From positions 1 to 64,000 of the forward strand of contig NZ_JARGDQ010000001.1 of the NCBI RefSeq assembly GCF_029210385.1: DNA of 64,000 nt, given 5' to 3'. Position 1 is the stretch's first letter. Each line of letters opens with the position of its first letter. Position numbers and translations under genes: made by a program. A model generated the notes under the pieces. It saw nothing but the letters and a program-made list of their open reading frames with translations, did not search any database and was not told the DNA's origin. Shown here in pieces: positions 59,621-64,000 of this stretch. This DNA comes from Desulfurivibrio dismutans. GTDB taxonomy: Bacteria; Desulfobacterota; Desulfobulbia; Desulfobulbales; Desulfurivibrionaceae.

Positions 59621-60436
59621 GTGCTGAAAGATATTCTACCGGCGGCGCGCTTTTTGACCATTTTGCCACTTCCTGGCGGCGGCAAACTGCTTGCCGAGCG
59701 CGATATTACCCGCAGTGCCGCCGCCTTTACAGCGGTGGGGTTACTGCAGGGGGTGCTGCTGATAGTGGTGGAACTGGTTGCCGGGCTGCTGTTTCATCCC
59801 GATCTTGCCCTGTGGCTGGTGGTGCTGGCCTTGGTGCTGATCAGTGGCGGCTTTCATCTCGACGGCCTGGCCGACTGTTTTGATGCTCTGGCGGTTAAGG
59901 GCAGCGGCGAGCGGGAGCGGGACCTGAGCCGGCGGCTGGAGGTGATGAAGGATCCGGCCACCGGGGTCATGGGGGTGCTGGCCATTTTCTTTGTCCTGGT
60001 GCTTAAATATTTTGCTCTGCAGAGTCTTTCCCATTCCTCCTACGCCATTTACTATTCCAGCCTGCTGCTGCTGCCTGCTTGCGGCAAGTGGGCGATGGTG
60101 ACCGCCATGTACCGGGCGCAACCGGCACGTCCCGAAGGGCTTGGCAGGCTCTTTATCGGGGCGGTGGGCGGCCGGGAACTGGCCTGGAACGTGGCGGCGC
60201 TGCTGCTGCCGCTGCTGGCCGTCGGTTGGCTGCTGGCCGGTTTTCTGCCCGCTTACTCTTTTCTCTTCTACCTTTTGCTGCCGGCGGGGCTTTATCTCTT
60301 CAGCCGCCTGGCGATTGCCTTTGGTCGTCAAAAATTCGGGGGAATGAGCGGCGACAGCCTGGGGGCGGTCAACGAACTGGCGGAGATCCTTTTTCTGTTA
60401 CTGGTGCTGATATGGTTACGACTCTCTGTCTGGTAA
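59621..60436 (+). CDS. cobS: adenosylcobinamide-GDP ribazoletransferase CobS
   Basis: A 271-residue polytopic membrane protein. LTILPLPGG near the start, the GGFHLDGLADCFDAL motif with paired acidic residues, RRLEVMKDPATGVMG and GKWAMV are CobS hallmarks. It joins AdoCbi-GDP to alpha-ribazole (phosphate) to finish the cobamide. It starts with a GTG after AGGAG. It is on the plus strand 35 kb from the cob operon, with cobC overlapping its end by 25 bp. No riboswitch is visible upstream. Confidence 0.94.
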   Translation: MLKDILPAARFLTILPLPGGGKLLAERDITRSAAAFTAVGLLQGVLLIVVELVAGLLFHPDLALWLVVLALVLISGGFHLDGLADCFDALAVKGSGERERDLSRRLEVMKDPATGVMGVLAIFFVLVLKYFALQSLSHSSYAIYYSSLLLLPACGKWAMVTAMYRAQPARPEGLGRLFIGAVGGRELAWNVAALLLPLLAVGWLLAGFLPAYSFLFYLLLPAGLYLFSRLAIAFGRQKFGGMSGDSLGAVNELAEILFLLLVLIWLRLSVW

Positions 60437-61086
60437 GGCACGGGGAAACCGAAGGTTCGGATATTCCACGTTATAAAGGCAGCCTGGATGTGCCCCTGTC
60501 GGCGCGGGGGTACGAGCAGGTGAGGCGCACCGCCGGCCGTTTGCGGGAGGTGCTGGCGGTCATGCTTCAAGAGCGCCGGCAAAGCTATCTGCGGGTGGTC
60601 CATGACCAGGAAGGGGCGGCCAACGAGGAGGGGTTGGATGTGGTTTACTGCTCACCCCTCAGCCGGGCGGTGCAGAGCGCGGAACTGATTGCCGCCCCTC
60701 ACGGCTTGACCCCGGTGGTGGAAGATGATTTGCGGGAGCGCCATTTCGGGGTATGGGAAGGTTTGAGTTTTGCCGAGATCAAACGCGATTTTCCCGAGGC
60801 GTTCACCGCCTGGGCCGCCGATCCGGTCCGCTTTGCCCCGCCCGAGGGGGAAAACACGCAAGAGGTGGCCCACCGGGGCCGGACCGCTTTGGAGGCCATC
60901 CTGGCCCGGCACCCGGGTCGGAACGTTGGGGTGGTGGCCCATGGCGGCATCAATCGGGTGATTTTGTGTCACCTGCTGGGGATGCCGCTGGAGAATATTT
61001 TCCGGCTGGAACAGGATCTGGCCTGTTTCAATATCATTGAAATGTGGGAACAACTGCCGGTGGTCAAGCTGCTTAATGCTCTTTAA
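60412..61086 (+). CDS. cobC: alpha-ribazole phosphatase CobC-like (histidine phosphatase family)
   Basis: A 224-residue phosphatase of the phosphoglycerate-mutase fold. The catalytic LVRHGETEG lies at about residues 6-14, with VYCSPLSRAVQSAELI and the second His in VVAHGGINRVIL. It removes the phosphate of alpha-ribazole-5'-phosphate or of cobamide phosphate. A 20-25 residue stretch (ERRQSYLRVVHDQEGAANEE) lengthens the region before YCSPLSR. The start overlaps the cobS end, so it is coupled to cobS. Confidence 0.9.
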   Translation: MVTTLCLVRHGETEGSDIPRYKGSLDVPLSARGYEQVRRTAGRLREVLAVMLQERRQSYLRVVHDQEGAANEEGLDVVYCSPLSRAVQSAELIAAPHGLTPVVEDDLRERHFGVWEGLSFAEIKRDFPEAFTAWAADPVRFAPPEGENTQEVAHRGRTALEAILARHPGRNVGVVAHGGINRVILCHLLGMPLENIFRLEQDLACFNIIEMWEQLPVVKLLNAL

Positions 61087-61115
61087 TCGCTAAATCATCC
61101 GTTGCGTCACGATTA

Positions 61116-61661
61116 CTAATTTTTGGGCGGGTATTTATGCAACTTGCGCTGCAGGGTGCGGCGATGCAAACCCAGCCGCTGGGCGGCCTGGGAGATATTG
61201 CCGTGGCAGTCGTTGAGCACCCGGTTGATGTGCTCCCATTCGGCCCGCGCCAGGGAAGGGGCGGTGAAATCCTCCGCCGGGGGATCCGGGGCCCTTTGGG
61301 GGTCGAGGCTGAAGGCCTGGAGGATGTCGTCGACATCGGCCGGCTTGGGCAGGTAAGAAAGAGCGCCCAACCGAATGGCCTCGGCGGCGGTGGCAATGCT
61401 GCCGTAACCGGTGAGCACCACCATGGCCGGCGGCTGGTCCAGCCCGGCGGCCGCGGCTACCAGCTCCAATCCGGACTTGCCCGGCATGCGCAGGTCGATC
61501 ACCGCCAGGGCCGGCTTTTCCTTTTTGAGCAGCTCCAGAGCCGGCTCGTATCCTTCGGCCTCGTAGACGGTGAATCCTCGCCGGGCAAAGGCCTTGCCCA
61601 GCCGTTTGCGAAAATCAATCTCGTCATCCACCAGCAGGAGGGTCTGTTTATTGGTGCTCAT
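61116..61661 (-). CDS. response regulator of the ActR/RegA/PrrA type
   Basis: A 181-residue protein: receiver domain (LLLVDDEIDF, phospho-Asp in AVIDLRMPGKSG, Lys in YLPKPA) and a short Fis-like helix-turn-helix (NDCHGNISQAAQRLGLHRRTLQRKL; recognition part RLGLHRRTLQRKL). This matches RegA/PrrA, global redox regulators. The ATG overlaps the kinase stop by 4 bp, so the two are a coupled pair. It faces the convergent cobC gene. Confidence 0.92.
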   Translation of the reverse strand: MSTNKQTLLLVDDEIDFRKRLGKAFARRGFTVYEAEGYEPALELLKKEKPALAVIDLRMPGKSGLELVAAAAGLDQPPAMVVLTGYGSIATAAEAIRLGALSYLPKPADVDDILQAFSLDPQRAPDPPAEDFTAPSLARAEWEHINRVLNDCHGNISQAAQRLGLHRRTLQRKLHKYPPKN

Positions 61662-63055
61662 TGTGCCTTAATCCTTTCGGCCTCCAAACGTAAGCTTACT
61701 GTGGTACCCCGGCCGCGCCGGGATTCAATGCTCAGGCCGCCGCCGAAATGCTCCGCCGCCGTTTTAGCCAAAAACAGCCCCAGCCCCATCCCCTTGCCCA
61801 CTTCTTTGGTGGTGAAAAAAGGCTCCCCGGCCCGCTTCATGGCGGTTGCGTCCATGCCCTCGCCCTGGTCCCGGATGCTGAAGACCAGAAAGCGCCCTTC
61901 CTGGCGGCAGTTCAGTTCAATTTCCCAGCCCGGCGGTGAGGCCTCCAGGCCGTTCTTCAGCAGTCCCCGCAGGATCCGGCTGAAGGTGCGCAGCGGCATC
62001 CTGACCATCAGGTCCGCCACCTGGTTGTCCACCAGGATCCGTTCCTGCTCGCCGGGGCTGAAGGTGTTCAAGGCCTGTTCCACCACCCGGCTTACCGGAA
62101 ACAGCGTGGTTCCTTCTCCCAGGTGTTCGCCGGCGTCGGCTCCCATTTGGTAGAGAATCTCACGGCAACGTTCAACCTGTTCCCGGATAAGCTCAACATC
62201 TTCCAGCAGTTCAGCCGCCGGCAGATCTTCCTCGGAGGGCGGTTTGTGCAGCGGCGTGCCGAGGCTGCGCAGCTGATGTCGCATCTCGCCGCTGGCCACG
62301 GCTATGGTGGCCAACGGAGTGGCCAGTTCATGGGCCGCCCCGGCGGCCAGGGTAGCCAGAGAGGCCAGTTTTTCGGTTTTGCGTTGTTCTTCTTTTAGTT
62401 CCTGCATAGCCTGGCGGTGGCGCTCCAGTGCTTTGTAAACCTGGCTGACAAAGAATACGATAAAAAAGGCGGTGATGGCAAAGGCCACCCACATTCCCTG
62501 CAGATGGGGCGAGATCTCTCGGCCGAAAAGAAAAATCTGTTCACTGGGGACATGGCAGGGGGCGAAAACGGTATCCAGGGCCACCAGGCCCAGATCTTGG
62601 GAAGGGGCATAAGCGGGCAGTAGAAACAGGGCGGCGTAAGCCACCGAGGCCAACCCGGCCAGGGTTATGGCCCAGGCCGGCCGCAGCAGGATGGCTCCCA
62701 GAGAGATGTGGACCAGGTAGAGGAAGGTAAAGGGGTTCATCGGGCCGCCGGTTACGTAGAGCAGGGCGGTGAACAACAGGACATCCAGGAACATCACCAC
62801 AATGATGGCCTGTTCTCCCACCCCGCCTTTGAACCGAACCAGATAGTGAAAGTAGAGGTTGCTGCCGATGGCAAAGCTGATGATCAGACCCAGCACCGGC
62901 AGGGGAATGGCGACATGGAAAAGCAGCAAAATAGCCAGCACCAGCATGATCTGACAGGCGATTACCCACCAGCGTAAGCGCAGCAGCCAGTTGAGGGCGA
63001 TGCCGGAACTGGTTTCAGTGCCTTGGACCGATTTGGCAAAAGATTTTTTATTCAT
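61658..63055 (-). CDS. sensor histidine kinase of the RegB/PrrB type
   Basis: A 465-residue kinase with about six N-terminal membrane helices. A GGPMNPF motif (about residues 113-119) corresponds to the GGxxNPF quinone-site motif of RegB. The phospho-His is in GAAHELATPLATIAV, close to RegB, and the ATPase domain has RGLLKNGLEASP, RDQGEGMD and GMGLGLFLAK. It may sense the redox state of the quinone pool. It pairs with the RegA-type regulator downstream and follows a TauE/SafE gene by 46 bp. Confidence 0.9.
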   Translation of the reverse strand: MNKKSFAKSVQGTETSSGIALNWLLRLRWWVIACQIMLVLAILLLFHVAIPLPVLGLIISFAIGSNLYFHYLVRFKGGVGEQAIIVVMFLDVLLFTALLYVTGGPMNPFTFLYLVHISLGAILLRPAWAITLAGLASVAYAALFLLPAYAPSQDLGLVALDTVFAPCHVPSEQIFLFGREISPHLQGMWVAFAITAFFIVFFVSQVYKALERHRQAMQELKEEQRKTEKLASLATLAAGAAHELATPLATIAVASGEMRHQLRSLGTPLHKPPSEEDLPAAELLEDVELIREQVERCREILYQMGADAGEHLGEGTTLFPVSRVVEQALNTFSPGEQERILVDNQVADLMVRMPLRTFSRILRGLLKNGLEASPPGWEIELNCRQEGRFLVFSIRDQGEGMDATAMKRAGEPFFTTKEVGKGMGLGLFLAKTAAEHFGGGLSIESRRGRGTTVSLRLEAERIKAQ

Positions 63056-63101
63056 TAACGTTCAACGATTTTATGCTTTGCCGGCGGTTGCCGGCCCGGG
63101 T

Positions 63102-64000
63102 CTACAGGTTAAACAAAAAGTCAGCGCCATATTTACCGGCGGTGAACAGCAGGATCAGGCACAGCAGCCATTTGATGGCCCGGGCTGGCACCAACTTCTG
63201 GCAGCGGGCCCCCAGATACATGCCGGCCAGGCCGCCCAGGCCGAAGAGCAGTCCCAGCAACCAGTCCGGGGCGACGACCAGATCCGGATAAAAAGGGGCC
63301 AGTAACTGGTAAAAAGCCACCCCGGCCACGGAAGTGACAAAGGTGCCGGTCAGGGCCGCTCCAGCCACCGTGTACACCGGCAAACCGAAAACGGAAACAA
63401 AGAACGGGGCGATGATGGCGCCGCCCCCGATGCCGTAAATTCCGCCCACTACTCCCACCAGCAGGCTCAGGCCGAAAATTCCCCAGAAAGGGATGTCGAA
63501 CCGCTCACCGTAAAAAGTGTAGCCAAGGCGCTTGAGGTTGAAATGGGTAACATGAACCACCGGCAGCGGCTCATGCTTGTCATGGGGGGTGGCACTGGTC
63601 TTTTGGCGATGTTTGCGCACCAGCTCCTGGAAGCGTTGTTCAGCGGAGAGCTGACCGGCGCTGGCGGGGACTGGGCGCAGCAGGTCGGTGACCATGCGGC
63701 TGCCTATGTACAGCAGTACGGCAGCAGCAAAGAGCTTGAATAGATCCGGGTCCGGCAGCCAGCTTAAGCGGATCACGGCCCCCAGCAGCACCCCGGGCAG
63801 GGTGCCGGCCACCACCACCCAGACCAGGGGCCAGACCATCCGCCCTTCTTTAAAATAACGGTATACGCCGCCGGGAATGGCAACGATATTGAACAGTTGA
63901 TTGGTGGCGCTGACCGAAGGCGTGGTGTAACCCAGGAACGACATTTGAAAGGGAAGCAACAGAAAGGCACCGGAAACTCCGCCCATGGAGGTAAAAAAAG
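63102..64000 (-). CDS. TauE/SafE-family membrane permease (5' end beyond right edge)
   Basis: The frame is open to the right edge. The visible part has about seven membrane helices and two TauE/SafE repeats: SMGGVSGAFLLLPFQMSFLG near the visible start and GIYGIGGGAIIAPFFVSVFG in the second half. A soluble loop of about 50 residues separates them, with a His-rich HDKHEPLPVVHVTH segment. The ATG at 63986 lies inside the first repeat, so the true start is off the window. It may export sulfite or a related anion; it precedes the RegB-like kinase. Confidence 0.88.
   Translation of the reverse strand, partial: FFTSMGGVSGAFLLLPFQMSFLGYTTPSVSATNQLFNIVAIPGGVYRYFKEGRMVWPLVWVVVAGTLPGVLLGAVIRLSWLPDPDLFKLFAAAVLLYIGSRMVTDLLRPVPASAGQLSAEQRFQELVRKHRQKTSATPHDKHEPLPVVHVTHFNLKRLGYTFYGERFDIPFWGIFGLSLLVGVVGGIYGIGGGAIIAPFFVSVFGLPVYTVAGAALTGTFVTSVAGVAFYQLLAPFYPDLVVAPDWLLGLLFGLGGLAGMYLGARCQKLVPARAIKWLLCLILLFTAGKYGADFLFNL

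Noticed and set aside
1-63986. The two TauE/SafE fragments as one gene split by a circular join
   Set aside because: Both contain first-repeat sequence (GLLGIGGGLVIVP versus SMGGVSGAFLLLP), so they are different genes.
1-64000. CRISPR arrays, tRNA or rRNA genes, transposases, prophage
   Set aside because: No evenly spaced direct repeats, cloverleaf-type intergenic sequence, rRNA sequence or transposase motif was recognised by eye. A covariance-model search would be decisive for tRNA.

Overview
The window is about 64 kb of GC-rich bacterial chromosome. It most likely comes from a strictly anaerobic, sulfur- or sulfate-metabolising Desulfobacterota (the Desulfurivibrio/Desulfobulbaceae neighbourhood is my guess from gene content, not from any search). 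The reasons are an anaerobic (CbiD/CbiG/CbiK-type) cobalamin pathway, a cobaltochelatase with a signal peptide like the CbiK of sulfate reducers, a BzaF-like enzyme for an anaerobic benzimidazole lower ligand, a class III ribonucleotide reductase, a RegBA/PrrBA-type redox pair and many c-di-GMP proteins. No rRNA, tRNA, CRISPR, prophage or transposase gene was seen.

Layout. 1-5.7 kb: edge of a TauE/SafE exporter, a pseudopilin-like protein, a ThiC-family gene behind a cobalamin riboswitch (best read as bzaF), arfB, a PAS/GAF/GGDEF protein and a CheZ-like phosphatase. 5.7-23.7 kb (all minus): one large cobalamin operon, read cbiK-btuC-btuD-btuF-cbiA-cbiC-cbiD-cbiET-cbiL-cbiF-cbiG-cbiH-cbiP-cbiB-cobD, headed by a promoter, a cobalamin riboswitch and an intrinsic terminator. 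23.8-27.5 kb: nrdD-nrdG-Yip1, also behind a cobalamin riboswitch. 27.5-34.7 kb: a corrinoid uptake operon btuB-exbB-exbD-tonB-btuF-btuC-btuD with a fourth riboswitch. 34.8-64 kb: mostly housekeeping and signalling genes: an endonuclease III homologue, canonical thiC, a Crp/Fnr regulator, cvpA, a UMF1-type transporter, an unusual zinc-knuckle/TPR membrane protein, a response regulator plus histidine kinase, guaBA, a YciO-like gene, ihf-sppA-rpsA, a GGDEF response regulator, a nitronate monooxygenase-like gene, pcnB, bioB-bioF with a transporter, cobS-cobC, a RegA/RegB-like pair and another TauE/SafE gene cut by the right edge.

How it works together. Four cobalamin riboswitches on the minus strand tie together synthesis of the corrin ring, supply of the lower ligand (BzaF), uptake of corrinoids (BtuB/TonB/BtuFCD) and a B12-independent ribonucleotide reductase. 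Each has a terminator-like hairpin before the first gene, so high cobalamin should switch all of them off. cobS and cobC for the last assembly steps sit 35 kb away. cbiJ, cobU, cobT and the first methyltransferase are not in the window.

The most unusual signal is a family of about 109-bp palindromic repeats, with about a dozen full, partial or decayed copies, ten of them in the cobalamin operon. Four lie inside open reading frames (cbiP, cbiET, cbiD, cbiA), all in the same orientation and codon phase, so each enzyme carries an extra peptide of the pattern GVPQVAASGTA...[15 protein letters not shown]. The outer arms differ from copy to copy, yet the two arms of each copy still match each other. 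One coding copy is itself interrupted by a second palindrome (GGGGACAG...CTGTCCCC), and other palindromic or short repeats make further in-frame inserts in cbiA and cbiD. This resembles the protein-coding palindromic elements of Rickettsia, but in an unrelated lineage.
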